Assembly (NCBI GenBank): GCA_046345315.1 | Contig: JBKDKA010000145.1 | Span: 1 to 64,000 of the forward strand | Origin: F1-80-MAGs062 sp046345315 | Lineage (GTDB): Bacteria; Planctomycetota; Planctomycetia; Planctomycetales; Planctomycetaceae | Direction of reading: 5' to 3' | DNA length: 64,000 bases | Shown: positions 24,572 through 32,630 of the stretch, in pieces | How the letters are laid out: each line of letters starts with the position of its first letter | Position numbering within the stretch: position 1 is the stretch's first letter | Made by a program: the position numbers and the translations under genes | Notes under the pieces: model-generated | What the model was told of the DNA's origin: nothing | Database searches by the model: none | The model's input: only the letters and a program-made list of their open reading frames with translations

Positions 24572-27500
24572 ATGCCCATCAACCGCCCCGATATCCGTGA
24601 ACTTCTCGAAAAGCGTATCCTTGTCATCGATGGTTCGATGGGTGCGTTAATCATGTCGAACAACCCGACGGAAGAAGGGTATCGAGGCGAACGGTTCAAA
24701 GATCATCCGATCGATCTGCGCAACGCCACGGACTTGCTGGTGCTGACTCAGCCGGCTCTGATTTCCGGCATTCATCAGCAATATCTTGATGCCGGTGCGG
24801 ATATCATCGAGACCGACACGTTCAATGCGAACCTCGTGTCGATGGAAGAGTTCGGCTTGGCGCATCTGACCTACGAAATCAACAAGACCGGTTCCGAACT
24901 GGCCCGTGCGGTGGCCGACAAAGAAACGCTGCGCAACCCAAACAAGCCGCGATATGTCGCCGGCAGTATCGGGCCGACCAAAGTTCAGTTGTCAATGAAT
25001 GCCGACAAGCCGGGAAGTCGGCCGTTCCAGTTTGACCAGATGGTCGAATCGTACGCCGAACAGATTCGCGGATTGATGGACGGTGGATGCGATCTGCTGT
25101 TGCCGGAAACCAGCTTCGACACGCTCAACATGAAGGCGTGTCTGTTTGCGATTGGGCAGGTCTTCGAAGAGAAAGGCCGGGAGATTCCCGTGATGATCTC
25201 CGGCACTGTGTTCACCGGCGGAGTCACTCTGCTGGGCCAGTCCGTTGAAGCCTTCTACGCAGCTGTCGAACATTTCCCCGCACTCAGCATCGGCTTCAAC
25301 TGCGCGCTGGGGCCGAAGCAGATCAAGCCGTATCTCGAAACGCTGTCGAACATGGCCACGAAGTACGTGAGCTGCTATCCCAACGCCGGGATGCCGGACG
25401 GAATGGGCGGCTTTGACACAAGTGCCGAAGACTTCGCAGAGATTGTACGTTCTCTGGCGACCGCCGGTTTGTTGAACATCGTCGGTGGCTGCTGCGGCAC
25501 GACTCCGGCGTATATCCGAGCCGTCGCGGAAGTGGTAAAAGATATTCCGCCACGCAAGATTCCCAAGGGCAACGGCTGGTCAACATATTCCGGCTTCGAT
25601 TATCTGGCCCTGCGTCCTGAATCAAACTTTATGAACGTTGGCGAGCGTACCAACGTTGCCGGTTCACGCAAGTTCCTGCGACTCGTGCGAGAAGACAAGT
25701 TCGACGAAGCGATCAGCATCGCTCGTGATCAGGTCGAAGGCGGCGCTCAGGTGATCGACGTCAATATGGACGAAGGTCTGCTCGACGGCCCGCGCTGCAT
25801 GGAGAAATTCCTGTGGCTCCTGCACGACGACAATATTCGCGTGCCCATCATGATCGACAGCTCGGACTGGAAGGTTCTGGAAGCTGGCCTGAAGTGCGTT
25901 CATGGCAAGAGCATCGTTAACAGCATCAGCCTGAAAGAAGGCGAAGCCGAATTTCTGCACAAAGCGAAGCTGATTCGTCGCTACGGTGCGGCGGTGATCG
26001 TGATGGCGTTTGACGAAGTCGGACAAGCCGCGACATGCGAAGAAAAGGTTCGGATCTGCAAGCGAGCATTCAAGCTGCTGACCGAAAAAATCGGTTTTCC
26101 GCCGACGGATATCATCTTCGACGCGAACATTTTGACCGTCGGCACGGGGATGGAAGAACATTCGAACTACGCGGTGGAATTCATCGAAGCGGTTCGACAA
26201 ATCAAGAAAGAATGTCCTGGAGCCAAGACATCCGGCGGCGTGAGCAATGTGTCGTTCTCCTTCCGAGGCAACGATGTTGTTCGTGAAGCGATGAATGCGG
26301 TCTTCCTGTATCACGCGGTGCAGGCGGGTCTCGACATGGGCATCGTCAATCCGCAGCAACTGGAAGTGTACGACGAAATCGACAAAGAGCTGCTGGTCTA
26401 TATCGAAGACGTGGTTCTTAATCGACGTCCCGATGCGACCGAGCGACTGATTGACTTTGCCGAAAAAGTGAAAGCCAAAGCCAGCGGCAAAGAGAAGGTC
26501 GAAGAGTGGCGAAGCGGCACCGTGGAACAGCGTCTGCAGCATGCTCTGCTGAAAGGCATCACGGATTACATCGACGGTGATACGGAGGAAGCTCGGCTGA
26601 AGTACGGACGTCCTCTGGATATCATTCAGGGTCCGCTGATGGATGGCATGAACGTCGTCGGCGAACTGTTCGGTGCGGGCAAAATGTTCCTGCCCCAGGT
26701 GGTGAAGTCCGCGCGAGTAATGAAGAAGTCGGTTGCGTGGCTGGAACCGTTCATGGAGGCGGAGAAAGCTGCGAAGATCAGCGGTAAACTGGAACGATTC
26801 AACGACTCCGGCTTGTTTCTGGGCCAGCGCGAAGAAGCCGTTGCTCTGGCGGAAGCTGCTGAGAAACTGGCCGATCCAAATGCCATGGCCAGCAGCAACC
26901 GCGGCACGTTCCTGATCGCCACGGTCAAAGGCGACGTGCATGACATCGGCAAGAATATCGTTGCAGTCGTGCTTCGCTGCAACAACTTCAAAGTGATCGA
27001 CCTTGGGGTCATGGTGCCGTGCGAGAAGATTCTGGAAGAAGCGATCAAGCACAAGGCCGATATCATTGGGCTCAGCGGGCTGATTACGCCGTCGCTGGAA
27101 GAAATGATCATCGTTGCTCGCACGATGAAGGAGCAGGGCTTCACCGTTCCGCTCCTCATCGGCGGAGCCACCACCAGTGCGAAACATACGGCCGTGAAGA
27201 TTGCTCCAGTGTACGACCAGCCGGTTGTGCATGTGGGCGATGCGTCGCTGTCGGTTGGTGTTGTCGAAGCGTTGCTGGACGCGGATCAGAAGGCCGACTA
27301 TGCGGCGAAGAATCTGGAAGCTCAGGCGAAGGCTCGAGCTTCCTTCGATCAGCGTCAGCAGGTCACTTTGATTCCGTATGCAGATGCCCTTGCGAAGCGA
27401 ATGACGATCGACTGGGCGAATTACGCGCCACCAAAGCCAGAGTTTCTTGGAACGCGAATCATCGAAGACCTGCCTCTGGAGGAGCTTGTTCCGTACATCG

Positions 27501-28357
27501 ACTGGTCTCCGTTCTTCAGCTCATGGCAGCTAATTGGCAAGTATCCGAAGATTTTGAACGACGCAGTGGTCGGCGAGGAAGCTCGCAAGCTGTTCGCGGA
27601 CGCTCAGGCAGAACTGCAGCTGATGCTGAAGGACAAGAGCATCAAGGCTCGTGGCGTCTACGGATTCTGGCCAGCCAACTCCGACGGCGATGATATCGTG
27701 CTGTGGACGGATGAGACTCGCACAAAGGAGCTGATGCGTTTCCCGATGCTGCGTCAGCAATGGGAACGAGTCGGGCAGACGACGTTTCGATCGCTGGCCG
27801 ACTATGTTGCGCCGGTGGCGAAAATCCCTGACTACATCGGCGCCTTTGCCGTCACGGCAGGTCACGGTTGCGATGAACTCGCGAAGAAGATCGAAACCGC
27901 AGGTGATGATTATCGAGCCATCATGATCAAGGCATTGGCCGATCGATGTGCGGAAGCGTTCGCGGAGTATCTGCACGCCAAAGTTCGGCGAGAATGGAGC
28001 TATGGTAAATCAGAGACACTGACGAACGATCAGCTGATTGATGAGCAGTACGACGGGATTCGTCCGGCGTTTGGCTATCCGTCATGTCCTGATCACTTGC
28101 CCAAGGGACCGCTCTGGAAACTGCTGGACGCCGAGAAGGCTACGGGCATGAGTCTCACCAGCAGCTTCGCAATGTGGCCAGCGGCATCCGTCAGTGGCAT
28201 GTACTTCAGCCTGCCGGATCGCATGATCCAGGGCTCCAAGTATTTTGCCGTGGATCGCATCAGCAAGGACCAGGTCGAGAACTATGCCTCTCGCATGAAG
28301 ATGACCGTCAAAGACATCGAACGCTGGCTGGCACCGAATCTGGGGTACAATCCTTAG
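24572..28357 (+). CDS. metH: Cobalamin-dependent methionine synthase
   Basis: The 1261-residue protein has all four MetH modules in order. The homocysteine domain (about 1-330) has the zinc ligands in GFNCALG near 240 and GGCCGTTP near 304. The pterin domain starts with NVGERTNVAGSRKFLRLV near 352. The B12 cap and binding domains carry DVHDIGKNIV near 788, whose His ligates cobalt, plus LSGLITPSLEEM. The C-terminal reactivation domain ends with the AdoMet-binding SxFAMWPAASVSG region (R-P-A-x-G-Y type: GIRPAFGYPSCPDH). The length matches the family (about 1230). It methylates homocysteine from methyl-tetrahydrofolate in the cytoplasm. The gene appears monocistronic or leads a short operon with the nucleotidyltransferase pair 17 bases downstream. 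Confidence 0.98.
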   Translation: MPINRPDIRELLEKRILVIDGSMGALIMSNNPTEEGYRGERFKDHPIDLRNATDLLVLTQPALISGIHQQYLDAGADIIETDTFNANLVSMEEFGLAHLTYEINKTGSELARAVADKETLRNPNKPRYVAGSIGPTKVQLSMNADKPGSRPFQFDQMVESYAEQIRGLMDGGCDLLLPETSFDTLNMKACLFAIGQVFEEKGREIPVMISGTVFTGGVTLLGQSVEAFYAAVEHFPALSIGFNCALGPKQIKPYLETLSNMATKYVSCYPNAGMPDGMGGFDTSAEDFAEIVRSLATAGLLNIVGGCCGTTPAYIRAVAEVVKDIPPRKIPKGNGWSTYSGFDYLALRPESNFMNVGERTNVAGSRKFLRLVREDKFDEAISIARDQVEGGAQVIDVNMDEGLLDGPRCMEKFLWLLHDDNIRVPIMIDSSDWKVLEAGLKCVHGKSIVNSISLKEGEAEFLHKAKLIRRYGAAVIVMAFDEVGQAATCEEKVRICKRAFKLLTEKIGFPPTDIIFDANILTVGTGMEEHSNYAVEFIEAVRQIKKECPGAKTSGGVSNVSFSFRGNDVVREAMNAVFLYHAVQAGLDMGIVNPQQLEVYDEIDKELLVYIEDVVLNRRPDATERLIDFAEKVKAKASGKEKVEEWRSGTVEQRLQHALLKGITDYIDGDTEEARLKYGRPLDIIQGPLMDGMNVVGELFGAGKMFLPQVVKSARVMKKSVAWLEPFMEAEKAAKISGKLERFNDSGLFLGQREEAVALAEAAEKLADPNAMASSNRGTFLIATVKGDVHDIGKNIVAVVLRCNNFKVIDLGVMVPCEKILEEAIKHKADIIGLSGLITPSLEEMIIVARTMKEQGFTVPLLIGGATTSAKHTAVKIAPVYDQPVVHVGDASLSVGVVEALLDADQKADYAAKNLEAQAKARASFDQRQQVTLIPYADALAKRMTIDWANYAPPKPEFLGTRIIEDLPLEELVPYIDWSPFFSSWQLIGKYPKILNDAVVGEEARKLFADAQAELQLMLKDKSIKARGVYGFWPANSDGDDIVLWTDETRTKELMRFPMLRQQWERVGQTTFRSLADYVAPVAKIPDYIGAFAVTAGHGCDELAKKIETAGDDYRAIMIKALADRCAEAFAEYLHAKVRREWSYGKSETLTNDQLIDEQYDGIRPAFGYPSCPDHLPKGPLWKLLDAEKATGMSLTSSFAMWPAASVSGMYFSLPDRMIQGSKYFAVDRISKDQVENYASRMKMTVKDIERWLAPNLGYNP

Positions 28358-28373
28358 CGGCAATCGCGGGAGA

Positions 28374-28568
28374 ATGACAATGGCAATTGACAAGGTGATC
28401 AACAAAGTCCGACTGGAGGGACAGTCGAATGACCTGTCTTTCTGGTTGTCAAAGACGCCGCAGGAACGTATCGCCGCATTGGAGCTGATTCGTCACGAGT
28501 ACAACCGAGGGAAGTATGGACCTGACATCCGACTTCAAAGAGTTTGTCGAGTTGTTAAACAAACATAA
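28374..28568 (+). CDS. Small partner protein of nucleotidyltransferase pair
   Basis: The 64-residue protein reads INKVRLEGQSNDLSFWLSKT, then PQERIAALELIRHEYNRGKYG. This follows the pattern of small proteins encoded just before MNT-like nucleotidyltransferases (L-E-x-Q-x-x-D-x-x-x-W, R-x-x-A-L-E-x-I-R-x-E-Y). The 3' end overlaps the next gene by 53 bases in a different frame, so the two are translationally linked. The role is not known; an antitoxin-like or regulatory part is plausible from the arrangement. Confidence 0.75.
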   Translation: MTMAIDKVINKVRLEGQSNDLSFWLSKTPQERIAALELIRHEYNRGKYGPDIRLQRVCRVVKQT

Positions 28569-28965
28569 CGTTCGATATCTCATCGTTGGTGGATACGCGG
28601 TTGCTGTCTACGGCCATCCGCGTTACACAAAAGATCTGGACATCTGGGTAGAGCCAGCACCTGACAACAGCAATGGAGTAGTTGCCGCATTGACGGACTT
28701 CGGCTTTGGTTCAGTCAATCTGACTCGTGATGACTTCCTGAAACCGGGTTGGGTCATTAAGTTAGGCAATCCCCCGAATCGTATCGATTTGCTGACGAGT
28801 GTTTCCGGCCTTGAATTTGAAGAAGCCTTCGCTCAAAGGAACGTTGTGGATGTTATGGATTTGCCGGTCGCATTTGTCAGCCTGAAAGATCTGATACGCA
28901 ACAAGAAGGCCTCGGGCAGACCTCAGGATATCGCAGATGTCAGTCATCTGCAGAAAGAGCATTGA
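28516..28965 (+). CDS. MNT/AbiEii-like nucleotidyltransferase (DUF6036 type)
   Basis: The 149-residue protein has the minimal nucleotidyltransferase signature: VRYLIVGGYAVAVYGHPRYTKDLDIWV, containing G-G-x-A-x-x-x-x-G and the metal-binding D-L-D. A short helix-strand tail has a third acidic residue in IDLLTSV. Such proteins are found in type II/IV toxin-antitoxin or abortive-infection pairs, where they modify tRNA or a partner protein with nucleotides. The overlap with the small upstream gene supports a two-gene unit. The fold and motifs are clear; the toxin role is inference. Confidence 0.88.
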   Translation: MDLTSDFKEFVELLNKHNVRYLIVGGYAVAVYGHPRYTKDLDIWVEPAPDNSNGVVAALTDFGFGSVNLTRDDFLKPGWVIKLGNPPNRIDLLTSVSGLEFEEAFAQRNVVDVMDLPVAFVSLKDLIRNKKASGRPQDIADVSHLQKEH

Positions 28966-29307
28966 GTCTCAGAGTATCTTCGGGTTGTGAGTTTAAGGAC
29001 GTGAGTATGACAACCGCTGAAAAGGTCTACACCATGCTGGGAAACGAGAATCTATGCAGCAGCTGGCATTCCGTTCTACCTTCTGGTGCTCCCTGAGCAA
29101 AAACAGATAGTGGTGTTTACTGAGATTCGACAGGGTGTCTACTCAAAGAAGATGCTGTTGAATACATGCGAGGAGTTCGCACTGGCTGGCATAAGTAACG
29201 GGACATTGCGCATCGCACAGTTGTTTCCCGTGTGACCAAAGTCATTCACCGATGCCTGATTCCGAGTGATTGTTATCTCGTATTGACGCTGACGTGACCC
29301 TGGACTG
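28966..29307. other. Intergenic region with a possible decayed small gene
   Basis: A plus-strand frame from an ATG at 29007 reads plausibly (MTTAEKVYTMLGNENL) but is broken by stops within about 30 codons. Another frame near 29130-29210 (GVYSKKMLLNTCEEFALAGI) also looks protein-like. The piece may be a degraded small gene, possibly linked to the nucleotidyltransferase pair. No family was recognised. Confidence 0.3.
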
Positions 29308-30147
29308 ATGATTCAGAATCAAATGAATTCGGCACGACCTGTGGAAGCTCGCAGCGTCTGTGCCATTGACGTTGGCAATACGCGAGCGAAGTTCGGGCGG
29401 TTTGAGCTGTCGCCGGGGGCTCTTCCCGAGCCGCAGATGATCAGCGCTGTTGTTTATCAGACGGCAGACGACATTCTGCGAGGCTTGAAAGACTGGGTGG
29501 AGGCAGCTGCCGTTCAGCCGTCTGCAGTCTTTGCTGTTGCCGGAAGTGAACCGGATGTTCGTGATGAACTGGTCCGAAACTGGCCTGACGGGCTGGCAAA
29601 GCCTCAGGTCATTCAGCGCTACGATCAGATCCCTGTGGGTGTGGACGTCGAATATCCGGAACGAGTAGGTATGGATCGGCTTCTGACGGCCTTCGCAGCG
29701 TATCGAATGACCGGCAGTTCTCGGTCAGCGATTGTTGTTGACTCGGGGACAGCAACCACCGTCGACCTGATTACGTCAGACGGAGTATTTCGCGGAGGCA
29801 GTATTCTTCCGGGACTTCGCCTGTCGGCATACGCGCTTCACGACTACACAGCTCGACTTCCCATGCTGGATACGGACCGTGAGCTTCCTGATCTCCCGGA
29901 GGTTCCGGGGCGCAACACGGAAGCGGCCATGCTGGCGGGGCTGTATATCGGGCAGCTCGGCGCCGTCAGGGAACTCGTTCATGGCCTGACTGATGCTGCG
30001 GGACGTCGCTATGAACAGACTCTTCCGCCCATGCTGTTTGTAACGGGGGGCGGAGGTAAACAGCTGGTCCGTCGGCTCACAGCAGCCATCTATTGCGACA
30101 GTCTGGCACTGCATGGACTCGCGATGCTGATGGAAACCGTCGTATAG
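29308..30147 (+). CDS. coaX: Type III pantothenate kinase
   Basis: The 279-residue protein starts the ATPase fold with CAIDVGNTRAKFGRF (phosphate 1 loop, D-x-G-N-T). It contains GVDVEYPERVGMDRL (P-x-x-x-G-x-D-R near 117) and the phosphate 2 motif VDSGTATTVDLI near 140. FRGGSILPGLRL follows, then MLFVTGGGGKQLVRRL near the C-terminus. These are the marks of CoaX, which carries out the first step of coenzyme A synthesis. CoaX needs a monovalent cation and is not inhibited by CoA in known members. The length is close to the norm (about 255), with a short extra N-terminus. No other CoA gene is adjacent. Confidence 0.96.
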   Translation: MIQNQMNSARPVEARSVCAIDVGNTRAKFGRFELSPGALPEPQMISAVVYQTADDILRGLKDWVEAAAVQPSAVFAVAGSEPDVRDELVRNWPDGLAKPQVIQRYDQIPVGVDVEYPERVGMDRLLTAFAAYRMTGSSRSAIVVDSGTATTVDLITSDGVFRGGSILPGLRLSAYALHDYTARLPMLDTDRELPDLPEVPGRNTEAAMLAGLYIGQLGAVRELVHGLTDAAGRRYEQTLPPMLFVTGGGGKQLVRRLTAAIYCDSLALHGLAMLMETVV

Positions 30148-30422
30148 TCGGTGTGTGCCGCGGAATATCTTGCCTGTGTTTCCGAACCCGCAGGTGTGTT
30201 CCGAAATCAGAAAGAATTCTCTGCCGGGTCAGAGGAACCTCCGACCAACTGAAGACCGCGTGATAGATTTCTGGCGTCCTCGCAGCGATCGGTGCTCAAA
30301 ACAAAAGGTTCTCCACGCGGACCTGATAGTTGAGCTTTCCGAGACTGCGGTTCTGCCGGAGATGATTTCAGAATCACTCCGAGAATCCCTTTCAGCTTCA
30401 CCGTGTCTTTACAGGTGCCGGA

Positions 30423-30920
30423 ATGCTTCCACGATACTCAAAACGCTTTCTTTTGGCTCTGCTCTGTACGGTGGTCTCTGCCGAAGTGAATCCTGTTTCC
30501 GGCTGCAACTGCCGCGGCAATGCCGTCCACGCAGTTGCGATGCCGGTACCGGCCTTCAGCGCAATGGTCATGGCCCCGCCGATACTCGCCGGGGCAGCTT
30601 TTGTCGACGCACCTTCACTCCCGGGAACGGTTGGTGAAACGTACGATCGGCCGTCACACCCGGTGCCCATCGAAAAACACCCTCGCGTCGGAATGCTGGC
30701 CGTACGCGACAACGGGTCGGCACCGCTGATTACAGTGCGAGACATGGGTGGGTTTCGCATGAAGAACGGGATCTGGCTTTTCGAATCCCATCGTCCTCTG
30801 GACCACGGTGTCCCTCAGATCGTGAGAGTGGAAGCTCGCATGACCGTCAAGGACATCGAACCAACAGCAACAAAGTTTGTTCGACTGATTCCAGGTCGCA
30901 TTGTCCACCTGGACTTTTGA
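30423..30920 (+). CDS. Secreted hypothetical protein
   Basis: The 165-residue protein begins with a signal peptide (RYSKRFLLALLCTVVSAE) and has no membrane segment afterwards. The mature part has two Cys close together (GCNC), a Pro-rich section, and a beta-looking C-terminus (MKNGIWLFESHRPLDHGVPQIVRVEARMTVKDIEPTATKFVRLIPGRIVHLDF). No family is recognised. Reading frames on the opposite strand have a poorer composition. A strong terminator follows 95 bases after the stop. Function unknown. Confidence 0.65.
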   Translation: MLPRYSKRFLLALLCTVVSAEVNPVSGCNCRGNAVHAVAMPVPAFSAMVMAPPILAGAAFVDAPSLPGTVGETYDRPSHPVPIEKHPRVGMLAVRDNGSAPLITVRDMGGFRMKNGIWLFESHRPLDHGVPQIVRVEARMTVKDIEPTATKFVRLIPGRIVHLDF

Positions 30921-31014
30921 TGAACCAGCATGAGCGAGGAACTGACGTCTGACTCCGGAAGGGAGTAACTCGAGGCTCTCAGCCGAGGTTGGATTCAGTG
31001 CTTTGCATCGGAGA

Positions 31015-31053
31015 CCGGCAGCCTTTCGCGTGGGGAAGGCTGCCGGTTTTTTT
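31015..31053 (+). terminator. Intrinsic terminator after the secreted protein gene
   Basis: An 11-bp stem (CCGGCAGCCTT and AAGGCTGCCGG) with a 10-base loop is followed by seven Ts. It lies between convergent genes and serves the plus-strand gene. Confidence 0.92.
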
Positions 31054-31135
31054 GTTGTCTGGAGCTCATGTGAACGGAACCAGCTGACTGCTGAACGCCC
31101 GATTCCTCAGTTCACATGTCTCAGATTCCAGCGAA

Positions 31136-32623
31136 TCAGCTGAGTATTCCCTGGATGATCTCACCGTGAATATCAGTCAGTCGATAATCCCGTCCCTGAT
31201 GTCGGTATGTCAGCTTTCGATGATCGATGCCCATCAGATGCAGCAGCGTGGCGTTCAGATCATGAATGTGTACGGGATCTCGTACGATGTTATACGAGAA
31301 ATCGTCGGTCTCGCCGTACACTGAGCCGCCTCGAACGCCGGCCCCAGCAATCCACATGGAATAGCACGCCGGGTGATGATCTCGACCATAATCATCTGCC
31401 TTGAGTGTTCCCTGAGAATAAACGGTACGGCCGAATTCTCCTCCCCAGACGACGAGCGTATCGTCAAGCAGACCGCGCGCCTGCAGATCTTCGATCAGTG
31501 CCGCTGACGGCTGATCGGTGTCGTAACACTGACTCTTGATCCCCGACGGCAGGCTTCCATGCTGATCCCATCCGCGATGGTACAGCTGAATGAAACGAAC
31601 ACCGCGTTCGGCCAGCCTGCGAGCCAGAATGCAGTTTGCTGCAAATGTTCCGGGCTTTCGTGATTCCGGACCATACTGCTCGAAAGTGGAATCTGTCTCG
31701 TCGGACAGGTCGGCGAGTTCCGGCACGGAACTCTGCATCCGAAATGCCATTTCGTACTGATCAATTCGAGCCTGAATCTCCGGGTCTCCGGTTTCCTGCA
31801 GCCGGATTCGATTGAGATCGCTCAGATCATTCAGCATGGCACGCCGCCGATCAGGAGTGATTCCGGGAGGATTCGTCAGGAACAGCACCGGATCACGTCC
31901 CGGGCTGAACCGAACACCCTGATATCTTGGCGGAAGAAATCCGGATCCCCACATGCGTTCATGGAGCGGCTGCGCGTTTGTCGGGCCGCTCGGGCGGGAA
32001 ATCATGACGACAAACGCCGGCAGGTTCTCGTTCTCAGACCCCAACCCCCAGGACAGCCATGCTCCCGCAGAAGGACGTCCGGCGATCTGATGTCCAGTTT
32101 GAAGCAGTGTCATCGCCGGGTCGTGATTGATCGCTTCTGTGTGAAGCGTTCGGATGACGCAGATTCTGTCTGCAATGCGACCTGTGTGAGGCAGGATTTC
32201 GCTCAGCCAGGTTCCACAGTCACCATACTGTCGAAATCGCCACGCAGACGGAGCGACCGGAAATCGAGCCTGTCCGGATGTCATCCCGGTCAGACGCTGG
32301 CTGCCTCGAACAGATTCTGGCAGATCTTTGTTGAAGTAATCCCTCAGCCCAGGCTTGTAGTCGAAAAGCTCCAGCTGCGAAGGAGCTCCCGCCTGAGTCA
32401 GCCAGATGATTCGATTTGCCTTCGGGAATTGCAGCGGGAGTCGCAGATTTTCAGCCTGATCCACCGCGGATGCATTCGCAGTTCTGTTAAGCAATGAATG
32501 AATCGCCGCCTGAGCCGTCAGTGATCCGGAACTCAGCAGAAATCGACGTCTCGCGGCAACTTCAGCATCAACAGACGCTTTGAAGACGGACTCACTTTCA
32601 CGACGACTGAAAAACTGTGTCAT
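31136..32623 (-). CDS. DUF1501 protein (secreted sulfatase-like fold)
   Basis: The 495-residue protein has an N-terminal RRRFLLSSGSLTAQAA stretch resembling a twin-arginine-type export signal. The DUF1501 landmarks follow: NRIIWLTQAGAPSQLELFDYKP, the VIRTLHTEAINHDPAMTLLQTG block, GRRLAERGVRFIQLYHRGWDQH, and LVVWGGEFGRTVYSQG...GRDHHPACYSMWIAGAGV. The His/Asp set is shared with alkaline phosphatase-like hydrolases. It starts seven bases after the PSD1/cytochrome protein stop. The two form the classic planctomycete pair thought to work together in the periplasm on sulfated or complex organic material (function unproven). Confidence 0.95.
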   Translation of the reverse strand: MTQFFSRRESESVFKASVDAEVAARRRFLLSSGSLTAQAAIHSLLNRTANASAVDQAENLRLPLQFPKANRIIWLTQAGAPSQLELFDYKPGLRDYFNKDLPESVRGSQRLTGMTSGQARFPVAPSAWRFRQYGDCGTWLSEILPHTGRIADRICVIRTLHTEAINHDPAMTLLQTGHQIAGRPSAGAWLSWGLGSENENLPAFVVMISRPSGPTNAQPLHERMWGSGFLPPRYQGVRFSPGRDPVLFLTNPPGITPDRRRAMLNDLSDLNRIRLQETGDPEIQARIDQYEMAFRMQSSVPELADLSDETDSTFEQYGPESRKPGTFAANCILARRLAERGVRFIQLYHRGWDQHGSLPSGIKSQCYDTDQPSAALIEDLQARGLLDDTLVVWGGEFGRTVYSQGTLKADDYGRDHHPACYSMWIAGAGVRGGSVYGETDDFSYNIVRDPVHIHDLNATLLHLMGIDHRKLTYRHQGRDYRLTDIHGEIIQGILS

Positions 32624-32630
32624 TGTCGGT

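Noticed and set aside
25664..27232. A 522-codon open frame on the minus strand
   Set aside because: It lies entirely inside metH, antisense to conserved motifs; its His- and Phe-rich composition is what the reverse of a GC-biased gene gives.
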